DNA of 25,827 nucleotides, from NCBI GenBank assembly GCA_964416195.1, contig CAYQDB010000027.1, positions 1 through 25,827 on the forward strand. The letters are read 5' to 3'. Positions within the stretch are counted from its first letter, which is position 1. The number at the start of each line of letters is the position of its first letter. Below are positions 1-7,756 of the stretch, piece after piece. Source of the stretch: CAYQDB01 sp964416195 (lineage in GTDB: Bacteria; Zixibacteria; MSB-5A5; GN15; FEB-12). The position numbers were made by a program, and so were the translations under genes. A model generated the notes under the pieces. That model made no database searches and was not told the DNA's origin. It was given only the letters and a program-made list of their open reading frames with translations.

Positions 1-347
1 GCCCCAAGGGCACGGGCTTTGTCGATGGCCGCCTGGGTGAGACGGCGGCCGACACCACGACCACGAAACCGCTCGGTGACGCCCATCTTGGCCAGCTCGT
101 ACTTCCTTTCCGTATGCTTCAGAAGGGCGCAGGCCCCGACAACTTCCGCTTCTACCCGCGCTAAAAAGACATATCCGCCCAGCTTGATGATCTGCTTCTG
201 GGGATCATTCAGGACTATCCTGTCATATGGCTCAACCTCGAAGTACTCCTCCAGCCATTCGTAATTGAGATCGCGGAAGTACCGAGCATAACGCGACTGA
301 AACTCAACGATTTCGATCGCTGATCCCGGTAGTAGCGTATCTGTCAT
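1..347 (-). CDS. GNAT-family N-acetyltransferase (3' end off the window)
   Basis: The reverse strand has an open frame from an ATG at 347 to the window edge, 115 codons without a stop, beginning MTDTLLPGSAIEIVEFQSRY. Residues near the edge read AKMGVTERFRGRGVGRRL. That is the GNAT motif A: a beta strand, then the R-x-x-G-x-G/A loop that binds the acetyl-CoA pyrophosphate, then the following helix (LTQAAIDKARALG). GNAT enzymes move an acetyl group from acetyl-CoA to an amine, and the acceptor cannot be read from this part. The purine-rich AAAGGGAC stretch just upstream is a plausible ribosome site. The gene is divergent from the hydrolase gene at 639. Family assignment is firm and the substrate is unknown. 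Confidence 0.85.
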   Translation of the reverse strand, partial: MTDTLLPGSAIEIVEFQSRYARYFRDLNYEWLEEYFEVEPYDRIVLNDPQKQIIKLGGYVFLARVEAEVVGACALLKHTERKYELAKMGVTERFRGRGVGRRLTQAAIDKARALG

Positions 348-638
348 TATGTCCCTTTGGTGCAGATTGGCATCTCATTGTCGGCAATCTACCAACCCGG
401 CGGTGTCGTGGCAAGAGCTTCTTCATACTCGAGATCAGCCCTGAGAAAAGCGCAGTCGCAAACCAATGGTAGATTAGGAGGTCACCGGAAACGGCCAGAA
501 TATGCTGGGGGGGGTTAACTTGTTATAAGAGAATGGATTACATATTTATTATTGACTAATTGGCTGAATTTTAGTATAATAATAGTTTTGAGGAGAAGCG
601 GTATATTTTCTGTAACCTATTGAAACACAGGGCGTTAT
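348..638. other. Divergent intergenic region with an inverted repeat
   Basis: No gene was found in these 291 bases between the acetyltransferase and the GH35-like gene. It holds a strong promoter at 552-580. A perfect 9-base inverted repeat lies at 386-394 (AATCTACCA) and 467-475 (TGGTAGATT), with a 72-base spacer. A run of seven or more G lies near 505-515. The right half is clearly AT-rich. No promoter for the leftward gene could be recognised with confidence. Confidence 0.5.
552..580 (+). promoter_or_regulatory. Sigma-70-type promoter for the GH35-like/ggt operon
   Basis: A -35 box TTGACT (552-557) and a perfect -10 box TATAAT (575-580) are separated by exactly 17 bases, the optimal spacing. 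Transcription would start near 587, giving a leader of about 50 bases before the ATG at 639. It is the best promoter match I see in the window. Confidence 0.8.
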
Positions 639-2822
639 ATGTTAGGTGTCATCGGCAACAGGTTCTCTATAGGCAAGGAAACCTATCTTCCTTTCTCGGC
701 GGAGCTCCATTATTTCAGAATTGAGAAGCGGTACTGGTCGATTTGTTTCGAACGAATCAAGCGGGCTGGTTTCAAAATTATTGCCACAGCGGTGCCATGG
801 AACGTGCATCAAGACGAAAACAAGTTCCTCGACTTTTCGGGGATGACCGATCCTAAGAAAGATCTTATCGTCTACCTCGAGTTGGCCCGGGAGTTCGGTT
901 TCAAAGTGATCTTACGCCCAGGGCCCTGGGTTGCGGGGCAGTTAGAGAACGGAGGGCTGCCGAAGTCGCTCTACAATGACCTGAAGATATTCGCCAGGGA
1001 TGCCTCCGGACAGGAAAAACGGCTCAGGGATGAATATGGTGTAAATAGCGGCTATCTGCCCAGCTATCTGCACCGGAACTTCCAGTTTCATCTCAGGAAC
1101 TACTTCAAGAATGTCATTGAAACCACCAAGAATTACATCCATCCGAGGGGCCCGGTGTTCATGGTGGAACTTGATTACGAAACCTCTTTCGGACGCTTCC
1201 TTGAGCCGGACAGCGCTGACTATAACCCAGACGTACTGCAGAAATATTACCCTCCTTTTCTGGAAGATCTCTACGGGGATATCAAGAAGCTCAACGGCCA
1301 GTACAAGCAGAATTGCAAGAGCTTCGAGGAGGTGGAACCGCCTCGCAAGTTTACGGAACTGGAGCTGAAGGACTACCCGCGGGTGATTGACTGGTTCAAG
1401 TTCCGAGAGTATATACTGAACACATACCTTGAAACTATGGAAGATATTTTTCAGTCCTACACGGTAGAACCACTCATTTTCCGTTCCATTTATTTTCGAC
1501 CCGGCGACTTGCTTCCAGCGTTCAACTTGGTGCCTGAAGACAGATTCCCGTTTCTGGGAAGCAACGTATTCCCGGAGGGAAGTTACTTCGACCTTGCTGT
1601 CAAGGCCCGCTTCTTGAAATCCGAGTATGGGTTTGCCTTTGCCACTTCTTTCACATCGGGAGCCGCGGCGGAAGACCCCCAGAGGGAAGAGCAAGTTGCT
1701 CCCATTAAGAATAATACTCGGCGTTTCTACCTTGCGGCCGGTTTGGCAGCCGGGTTCAAGGGAATGAATTACTATATGTTCGTTGATCGCGATCACTGGT
1801 ATGGTGCTCCCCTGCACAATGACGGCACCATCTCGGAGGGTTACGAAGTCGTCAAGAAATTCAATCTTGCCCTCTCCACGGTTGGTCTGGAAGAGATGGA
1901 ATCCACGACAGACATAGCTGTTATCGGCAACCGTTTGTATTCCTGGCTGCGTCTGACCTCAAGCAAAAAGGTCTTCACCTACCTGGGCAGGCTCCTGGAT
2001 GAATCCGCTGGGGGATTCTGCCGAGATTTGATGCGCCTGAAATTCAACTTTGGTATCCGTGAGAACCAGGATTATGAGTCGCTGAAGCAGTACAAGCTGC
2101 TGTTTATTCCCTGTGCGGAGATTATGTCACGCCGCGACCAGGAAGCCATCGTGGAACTGGTCAAAGCGGGAGTCACAGTTATCGCCTGTGGGCTGATGCC
2201 CAGGTACGACGAAAACCTCAAAGATTGTCAGATACTGGCCAACTCTTTCCGGATAAAAACAACTGTCGACTACCGTATCGGCACTGTCAGCCATAAGCGG
2301 GGAGAGTTCCCGACCCATATTTTCGGTTCTATCCGTTCAACCGATGACTCGAAAGTTAGGAAGATTGTGAAATCCGGGACTAAGCTGATCGGTGTCTCGT
2401 CGTCGCGCTTCAAGGGTAACTTCTACTTCTTCACTTTCGATATCGCTTCAGGCGGGAATCACAAGAAGCTATCCTTTGTCGAAACGATCCTGTCGGCAGA
2501 GAAGATTTCCTCGTACCTGTATTGCAGCGATACGTCCATAGATGTTTCCTTTCAACTGGGAGAGAAAAGGGGGCTCCTGTTTGTCGTGGCGCCTCCACCT
2601 GGGGAGTTGTCTGATGGTTTAGAGGCAACGAAAAAGGAGATTATCATCAGAGCCAATCTCAAGAAAGCGGGTTTCAAAGCCCCCAGGCTGAAATTGACCG
2701 ACCTCTTCGGTGGCGAGGAGGCAGAGCCGTTGAAAATGACTGCCAAGGAACTGGAGGATGGTATTGCACTGAATATCAATGTCCCGGATGGAATCGTTTT
2801 CTTGGTCGAACGACGTAAGTAG
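639..2822 (+). CDS. Glycoside hydrolase family 35-like protein (beta-galactosidase fold)
   Basis: This 727-residue protein has no signal peptide, so it is probably cytoplasmic. The N-terminal half is GH35-like. Residues 18-30 (PFSAELHYFRIEK), 53-57 (PWNVH), 64-68 (LDFSG) and 91-108 (ILRPGPW...GGLP) follow the family's first strands closely, and 376-381 (MNYYMF) matches the NYYMFxGG region. GH35 enzymes remove terminal beta-galactose. However, the acid/base motif QxENEYG reads VELDY at 176-180, and the nucleophile region SEFxTGW reads TSFTSG at 336-341, so both catalytic glutamates seem replaced. Residues about 478-540 resemble a glutamine-amidotransferase-like domain as found in beta-galactosidase trimerisation regions. 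An AGGG site lies 6 bases before the ATG. The transpeptidase gene follows within about 15 bases, so the two are probably co-transcribed. It may be a lectin-like or non-canonical enzyme rather than a galactosidase. Confidence 0.75.
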   Translation: MLGVIGNRFSIGKETYLPFSAELHYFRIEKRYWSICFERIKRAGFKIIATAVPWNVHQDENKFLDFSGMTDPKKDLIVYLELAREFGFKVILRPGPWVAGQLENGGLPKSLYNDLKIFARDASGQEKRLRDEYGVNSGYLPSYLHRNFQFHLRNYFKNVIETTKNYIHPRGPVFMVELDYETSFGRFLEPDSADYNPDVLQKYYPPFLEDLYGDIKKLNGQYKQNCKSFEEVEPPRKFTELELKDYPRVIDWFKFREYILNTYLETMEDIFQSYTVEPLIFRSIYFRPGDLLPAFNLVPEDRFPFLGSNVFPEGSYFDLAVKARFLKSEYGFAFATSFTSGAAAEDPQREEQVAPIKNNTRRFYLAAGLAAGFKGMNYYMFVDRDHWYGAPLHNDGTISEGYEVVKKFNLALSTVGLEEMESTTDIAVIGNRLYSWLRLTSSKKVFTYLGRLLDESAGGFCRDLMRLKFNFGIRENQDYESLKQYKLLFIPCAEIMSRRDQEAIVELVKAGVTVIACGLMPRYDENLKDCQILANSFRIKTTVDYRIGTVSHKRGEFPTHIFGSIRSTDDSKVRKIVKSGTKLIGVSSSRFKGNFYFFTFDIASGGNHKKLSFVETILSAEKISSYLYCSDTSIDVSFQLGEKRGLLFVVAPPPGELSDGLEATKKEIIIRANLKKAGFKAPRLKLTDLFGGEEAEPLKMTAKELEDGIALNINVPDGIVFLVERRK

Positions 2823-2837
2823 GTCTGAGGATTGATG

Positions 2838-4430
2838 ATGGTACGGAGAAATCCCCGCCGGCGCCTGTTATTTGTGGGGGTGATCCTGTGGATTGGTATG
2901 TTTTTCGGATGTTCCGGAGTCGAAGTATCTCACTACTATGACAGAGGAGCACTGGCAACAGCGGCTCCCATAGGCACGGAGGTAGGTAAGGGAATCCTTA
3001 AGCGGGGNNNNNNNNNNNNNNNNNNNNNNNNNNNNNNNNNNNNNNNNNNNNNNNNNNNNNNNNNNNNNNNNNNNNNNNNNNNNNNNNNNNNNNNNNNNNN
3101 NNNNNNNGTTGCAGGGTTATACGAGTTGTGGAAATCCTATGGCTCGTTACCTTGGGATACTCTGGCTGGTATCGCCGCAAAGCTGGCCGACACCGGATTT
3201 ATCCTCGATGAGTATCTTGCCGGCTCTCTTGAGAAATACAGAGATCAGTTGAATAGCTTTGAGGAAACGGCAAAGATATTCTTCCCGGAAGGAAAAAGCC
3301 TGAAAGCTGGCGACCGACTGGTTCAGAAAGACCTTGCAATAACTCTCTATGCCATTAGGGTGGCGGGGCCCGACGGCTTCTACGGTGGGCCGGTCGCCGA
3401 GAAGATTGTGAAGTGCATGACCAAGCATGGGGGCCTGATTTCCGAATCTGACCTGGCATCCTACAGGCCGGAATGGCGCAAGCCGATTCATTTTTCGTTT
3501 GATTCCCTTGAAGTCTATTCGATGCCGGCCCCCAGTTCGGGCGGTATCGCTATCGGTCAGATTCTCAAGTTGCTGGAACCATACAATTTTTCCACATTCA
3601 CGCCGTTCTCACCCGAGTATATTCACCTTTTTTGCGAAGCTGCCCGACTGGCCTTTGCCGATCGCTCCGCACACCTGGGAGACCCTGATTTTTACAATGT
3701 CCCTGGTGGATTGCTTGACGTCAGCTACCTGAATCGTCGACGCGGGTTAATCAAAGAAAGACATGTTCTCTCGTCGGACCTCATCAGACCCGGCACACCA
3801 CCCAGTGAGGAGTCCCCGCAGACGACGCATTTCTCGATCTGCGACGCCGAGGGCAACATGGTGGCTCTCACCTACACGCTGAACACTGCCTACGGGTGCA
3901 AACTGGTTGTTGACGGTGCTGGTTTCCTGCTCAACAATGAGATGGACGATTTTTCCATCAAGCCCGGTTATCCCAATATCTATGGCCTTATCGGCGGCGA
4001 GGCGAATAAGATCGAACCCGGCAAGAGAATGCTCTCTTCAATGTCGCCGACCCTGGTGCTCAAAGACAAAAAGCCGTTCCTCATCTTGGGGGCACCCGGC
4101 GGCTCGCGAATCATTACTGTGGTCGCGCAGGCCATCGTAAACTTCACACGCTTTGACCTGAGTCTTAAAGAGACTGTTGAGCAGCCACGCTTCCATCACC
4201 AGTGGAAACCCGATCTGATCTACCTTGAGCAGGGAGGTTTCGACGTCAATGTTATGCAGGAACTAATCCGGTATGGTCATACTGTCAAGGAATGCGAACC
4301 GTTCAGTGATTTGCAGGCGGTCTACATAGATGAAAGTGGGCAAATGACTGCCGCCTCGGATCCGCGAAAGCGAGGTGTAGCGGGTGGATGTTCATCGTTT
4401 GAATTGCTGCCCTCCGCCACTAGTCACTGA
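2838..4430 (+). CDS. ggt: Gamma-glutamyltranspeptidase, lipoprotein, interrupted by an N gap
   Basis: GGT hydrolyses or transfers the gamma-glutamyl group of glutathione and related peptides outside the cytoplasm. The precursor cleaves itself into large and small subunits. The N-terminus has arginines, a hydrophobic stretch and a lipobox-like FFGC, suggesting a lipoprotein. The self-cleavage site is the first Thr of TTHFS (codon 3822-3824), the new N-terminal nucleophile of the small subunit. Other family marks are TYTLNTAYG, LLNNEMDDFS, the PGKRMLSSMSPT oxyanion segment and GAPGGSRI. The segment with the conserved GGNAVDAAVA motif is lost in the 100-N gap, and the frame happens to continue across it. 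TTG 2832, ATG 2835 and ATG 2838 are possible starts. I prefer 2838 because GAGG at 2827-2830 then sits 7 bases upstream. The last 39 bases overlap the convergent gene. Confidence 0.92.
   Translation: MVRRNPRRRLLFVGVILWIGMFFGCSGVEVSHYYDRGALATAAPIGTEVGKGILKRXXXXXXXXXXXXXXXXXXXXXXXXXXXXXXXXXXVAGLYELWKSYGSLPWDTLAGIAAKLADTGFILDEYLAGSLEKYRDQLNSFEETAKIFFPEGKSLKAGDRLVQKDLAITLYAIRVAGPDGFYGGPVAEKIVKCMTKHGGLISESDLASYRPEWRKPIHFSFDSLEVYSMPAPSSGGIAIGQILKLLEPYNFSTFTPFSPEYIHLFCEAARLAFADRSAHLGDPDFYNVPGGLLDVSYLNRRRGLIKERHVLSSDLIRPGTPPSEESPQTTHFSICDAEGNMVALTYTLNTAYGCKLVVDGAGFLLNNEMDDFSIKPGYPNIYGLIGGEANKIEPGKRMLSSMSPTLVLKDKKPFLILGAPGGSRIITVVAQAIVNFTRFDLSLKETVEQPRFHHQWKPDLIYLEQGGFDVNVMQELIRYGHTVKECEPFSDLQAVYIDESGQMTAASDPRKRGVAGGCSSFELLPSATSH
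3008..3107. other. Assembly gap (100 N)
   Basis: Exactly 100 undetermined bases, the conventional placeholder for a scaffold gap of unknown length, lie inside ggt. From memory of the family, about 75-85 residues are expected between the flanking segments GILKRG and VAGLYELW, so the real gap is probably nearer 230-250 bases. Confidence 0.97.
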
Positions 4431-5699
4431 TCTCTGGTCGGGTGGCTGATCTACTTCGGCGCGGTAGTTCCTGATCCCTAGTACAATCGCCCCGGCGCCC
4501 GTAATGCTGACCAACACATAAATTAAAACGCCGATATATGGCACTGCAAAAAGCGCTACAAGTATTACCAACCCGAACAGCAATTGCCACTTACCCAGAA
4601 CGGCAGCTTTCGATTTGAAAATCCTCACCAATAGGTAACCGACCAAGAAAGCACAGATGATTTTGCCGGAGTAAAGGAGTATTCCCCCGGAGACAGTTGT
4701 GAAGGTGGTAATGGGTATCATCAGCATTGACAGCACCAGCGCCAGGGCTCCTACCGGCGCCATCTCACCCGATATTAAGGCAAGGCCGATGAGCAGAAAG
4801 ACCGTGGAGACAACCAGAATCAACATGGCTACCACCAGAATAAGAAGGAGCAAGAACCCGGCTGCTATAGAGACCGAGAAGCGGGTGCGCAATTGGTGAA
4901 ATGACACCTCGGCGTACCTCCTGAAAAGGTAAACGACTATTATTCCAAATAGGAAAGCTGCCAACACCTTGGAGAGATTGAATATCACCGATCTGAAACC
5001 GGCGGTGCTTGTTTCTTCGTCTTTCTCTTGTTCTTCTTTTTTATGTTTCGGCTGTTCCCACCTGGTCTCGCCGAGTATTGTCACTCCAGCAGTGGTATCG
5101 ATCTCCAGTTCTTTTTCGCACGTGTAGGTAAGGTTCCCTTTGATGGCAGCCGGCGGCACGATGTTGATTTCTTCGCCTTCAAGGTCGACATCTCCTCCGA
5201 TTTCGCCGGAGATGTAAATCCTGTTGCCTTGCATCATTACATCCCCTCCGACAGTCCCGTCAAGGCGAACAGTGTAACCAAACATACTGACATCCCGTTC
5301 AACCACAGCTCCCTTGCCGATACACGCATCATAGGCAAAGAGCATCACAGAGCGGCCTACCTTGCCGTCGATTGTGACCGTGTTGGCGAAAGCCCGAAGA
5401 GAATTGCTGATAACCCCGGTATGATGCAGTCTATAGCAGAATACATTCTCTGAGCCTGTCACCTCTCCGTTTGTGGATACTTCGTAGGCGCCAGCCATCA
5501 AGTCGCCATCTATGAGACCGTCGATAGTGATGTTCTTGCCGAAAACATAGAGATCATCATCGATGCGATGCAGGTTGGAAATGTGGATATTGTCGCCTTT
5601 TTGGAAGGTTGATCCTTGAGCGCCAGCGGCGGACAGTAAGCCAACAGTTAGAGCAATCGCCGGATAATTCAGCCGGTGAATAATGCGTAATATTCTCAT
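4392..5699 (-). CDS. Exported bactofilin-like beta-helix fused to a multi-pass membrane domain
   Basis: From the ATG at 5699 (GGAG at 5709-5712, good spacing) the protein has 435 residues; a TTG further upstream at 5714 is less likely because it overlaps that site. Residues 1-28 form a signal peptide ending near AAGAQG. Residues about 35-205 are short strand repeats of the type ITIDGLIDGDL, VTIDGKVGRSV and IYISGEIGGDV, as in bactofilins and other right-handed beta-helices. A charged linker (KHKKEEQEKDEE, about 218-229) leads to about five or six hydrophobic segments between 236 and 408. Bactofilins are normally soluble cytoplasmic scaffolds; here the repeat part would be outside the inner membrane. 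The function is unknown, and a polymerising envelope scaffold is only an inference. The gene is convergent with ggt, overlapping it by 39 bases, and divergent from cstA. Confidence 0.72.
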   Translation of the reverse strand: MRILRIIHRLNYPAIALTVGLLSAAGAQGSTFQKGDNIHISNLHRIDDDLYVFGKNITIDGLIDGDLMAGAYEVSTNGEVTGSENVFCYRLHHTGVISNSLRAFANTVTIDGKVGRSVMLFAYDACIGKGAVVERDVSMFGYTVRLDGTVGGDVMMQGNRIYISGEIGGDVDLEGEEINIVPPAAIKGNLTYTCEKELEIDTTAGVTILGETRWEQPKHKKEEQEKDEETSTAGFRSVIFNLSKVLAAFLFGIIVVYLFRRYAEVSFHQLRTRFSVSIAAGFLLLLILVVAMLILVVSTVFLLIGLALISGEMAPVGALALVLSMLMIPITTFTTVSGGILLYSGKIICAFLVGYLLVRIFKSKAAVLGKWQLLFGLVILVALFAVPYIGVLIYVLVSITGAGAIVLGIRNYRAEVDQPPDQRSVTSGGGQQFKR

Positions 5700-5946
5700 T
5701 GTGCTTTTCTCCAATTCTCTAAGCTACCTACGAGAACAGGTACATTAGGTTGCTTAATATATAGTTGATGATTGCAACAAAAACTACAGAAAAATACCGA
5801 CAAGTATCCCTCAAGCCAACTTAAGAAACTACGCCTTGCACAGAAATCCCTTGAGATATCCTCTTGCAAAAATAGATAATATCGTTTTTATTAGGGCCGT
5901 GCGCGCGTTGAAAGCGTGAGCCGGATATTTGGCAGATATAGCGACA
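5700..5946. other. Divergent intergenic region between bactofilin-like gene and cstA
   Basis: AT-rich, with no gene. It should hold the promoters of both divergent genes. One candidate for the rightward gene is listed at 5851-5880. For the leftward gene only a TATATT-like -10 near 5757-5765 is visible, without a convincing -35 box. Confidence 0.4.
5851..5880 (+). promoter_or_regulatory. Candidate sigma-70 promoter for cstA
   Basis: TTGAGA (5851-5856) and GATAAT (5875-5880) are 18 bases apart, 66 bases before the preferred cstA start. Each box has one mismatch to consensus. Plausible by sequence only. Confidence 0.4.
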
Positions 5947-7698
5947 ATGAATGTCCTCGTATATTTCTTGACGGCGTTAGCCTGTTTTATCCTTGCCTAC
6001 CGCTTCTATGGCCGCTTCATAGCGCGCGCAGTTGGTGTGAAGCCGGATCGCCCCACTCCGGCGGTCGAGATCAACGACGGCAAGGATTTTGTTCCCACCA
6101 GACCATCGGTGTTGTTTGCCCATCACTATGCCACAATCGCTGGAGCAGGGCCAATTGTGGGGCCAGCACTGGGGATTTTGTATGGTATTGGCCCGGCCTG
6201 GCTGTGGGTCGTGCTGGGAGCCATTTTTTTTGGTGCCGTCCATGACTTTGTGGCTCTTTTTGCCTCGATTCGCGAACGGGGCAGCTCCATGGCCGAAATC
6301 GCCCGTAAGTCACTGGGCCCGACCGGATTCCTGTTATTTATCATTTTCACGATTATTCTTATTGTTCTGGTTACATCGGCTTTTCTCTCCCTTACAGCCG
6401 TCGCTCTGGCATCATTTTGGCCACTGGAAAGACTGGGGCTTGGTCCGGAGCAGACATTGCTGAGGACAAGGATAGTCGATGGTCAGCAATACGGAATAGT
6501 CGGTGGCATCGCATCTATGTCTGTCATAGTGATTACTGTGCTAGCTCCAATTCTCGGTTTTCTTGTGACCAAGATAGAGATCAAAACCTGGATGGCTTAT
6601 TTAATTGCATTTGTGATTGGTGCTTTCTCTATCTACTTTGGCTTTCACCACCCGGTAACGCTGTCACCATCAAAGTGGATGGTACTGATCGCAATCTACA
6701 CGTTCTTTGCCTGCGGGCTGCCGGTCTGGATTATCCTGCAGCCAAGAGATTTTGTCAACGTCCAGATTCTCTATTTTGGCATGGCGTTAATGATAGCTGG
6801 TATCATTATTTCTGGCATTCATGGGTTAGCAGTGACGGCGCCGCTGTCAAATGTCGCGGTGGGAACGCAGAAGATGGGGCCGATGTGGCCGTTTTTGTTT
6901 ATTACCATTGCTTGCGGGGCGATTTCCGGCTTCCATGCGCTTGTTGGCGGAGGGACAACATCAAAGCAACTGGCGCGAGAGACTCAAGCCAGAACGATTG
7001 GCTATGGGGGCATGCTGCTGGAAGGTGTGCTGGCTATTCTTGTCTTGATAGCTATTGGGTCGTCGTTGAGCTTCAAGGAGTATATGGCTATCACATGGCC
7101 GCAAGTCGGTGGAGGCAACCCGATTTTAGCCTTTGCATTGTCGATAGGACACCTGCTTCATAACTCTCTGGGGATACCGGTATCTGTCGCCACGGTTTTT
7201 GGCATCCTGACGGTTGAAGGTTTTTTGATTACAACTCTGGACTCGGCTGTAAGGCTAAATCGCTATCTTTTTGAAGAGTTGTGGAAAGTTGTTTTTGTTA
7301 ACCCACCCAAGATTATAATGAAATTCTGGTTTAACTCCGGCCTTTCAGTTTTGCTCATGCTTTTAATTGCTAAGACCAGCGGGTATAAGCTGATATGGCC
7401 GCTGTTCGGGTCAACCAACCAGCTTCTGGCCGCTCTTACTTTGATTGCCGTCAGCGTCTGGCTCCACAGGGCAGGGAGACGGAACTGGTTTACCATTATC
7501 CCGGCAATGGTGATGCTTGCTACGACGATTGCCTCTCTGGTCTATGCTCTGGTCGTCAAGTATGCACCCACCGGTAACACGCTTCTGGCTGTGACCGACA
7601 TTCTGCTGTTGGCGCTCGCGGTGGGAGTTCTGGCCCTATCGGTGAAGAAACTCTTCTCCCGTACAGAATCAAAACCGAGCTCCTTTTTGCCTTCCTAA
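5947..7698 (+). CDS. cstA: CstA-family carbon starvation protein, membrane transporter
   Basis: This 583-residue protein is almost entirely hydrophobic, with well over ten membrane segments. CstA-family proteins import peptides or pyruvate across the inner membrane during carbon limitation. Signature stretches are ILAYRFYGRFIARAVG near the start, the conserved HHYATIAGAGPIVGPALG, GAVHDFVALFASIRERGSS just after it, and HALVGGGTTSKQL in the middle. The length fits the short form of the family rather than the roughly 700-residue E. coli CstA. The preferred start is ATG 5947 (MNVLVYFLTAL), which matches typical family N-termini; a TTG at 5929 would add six residues. Neither start has a strong ribosome site. 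Whether it carries peptides or pyruvate cannot be told from the sequence. Confidence 0.92.
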   Translation: MNVLVYFLTALACFILAYRFYGRFIARAVGVKPDRPTPAVEINDGKDFVPTRPSVLFAHHYATIAGAGPIVGPALGILYGIGPAWLWVVLGAIFFGAVHDFVALFASIRERGSSMAEIARKSLGPTGFLLFIIFTIILIVLVTSAFLSLTAVALASFWPLERLGLGPEQTLLRTRIVDGQQYGIVGGIASMSVIVITVLAPILGFLVTKIEIKTWMAYLIAFVIGAFSIYFGFHHPVTLSPSKWMVLIAIYTFFACGLPVWIILQPRDFVNVQILYFGMALMIAGIIISGIHGLAVTAPLSNVAVGTQKMGPMWPFLFITIACGAISGFHALVGGGTTSKQLARETQARTIGYGGMLLEGVLAILVLIAIGSSLSFKEYMAITWPQVGGGNPILAFALSIGHLLHNSLGIPVSVATVFGILTVEGFLITTLDSAVRLNRYLFEELWKVVFVNPPKIIMKFWFNSGLSVLLMLLIAKTSGYKLIWPLFGSTNQLLAALTLIAVSVWLHRAGRRNWFTIIPAMVMLATTIASLVYALVVKYAPTGNTLLAVTDILLLALAVGVLALSVKKLFSRTESKPSSFLPS

Positions 7699-7756
7699 GT
7701 TCTTCAGCTTCATAAACAACTAGCGAATAGCGACCGATATACTGGTTATAGCTCGG

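Noticed and set aside
942..1817. Long reverse-strand open frame (291 codons) inside the GH35-like gene
   Set aside because: The forward frame has clear family motifs throughout; the reverse product shows no recognisable domain and is a shadow of the codon pattern.
6417..7163. Alternative forward frame of 248 codons inside cstA
   Set aside because: Rich in Cys, Trp and His in a way typical of an out-of-frame reading of a membrane protein; cstA is clear in the other frame.
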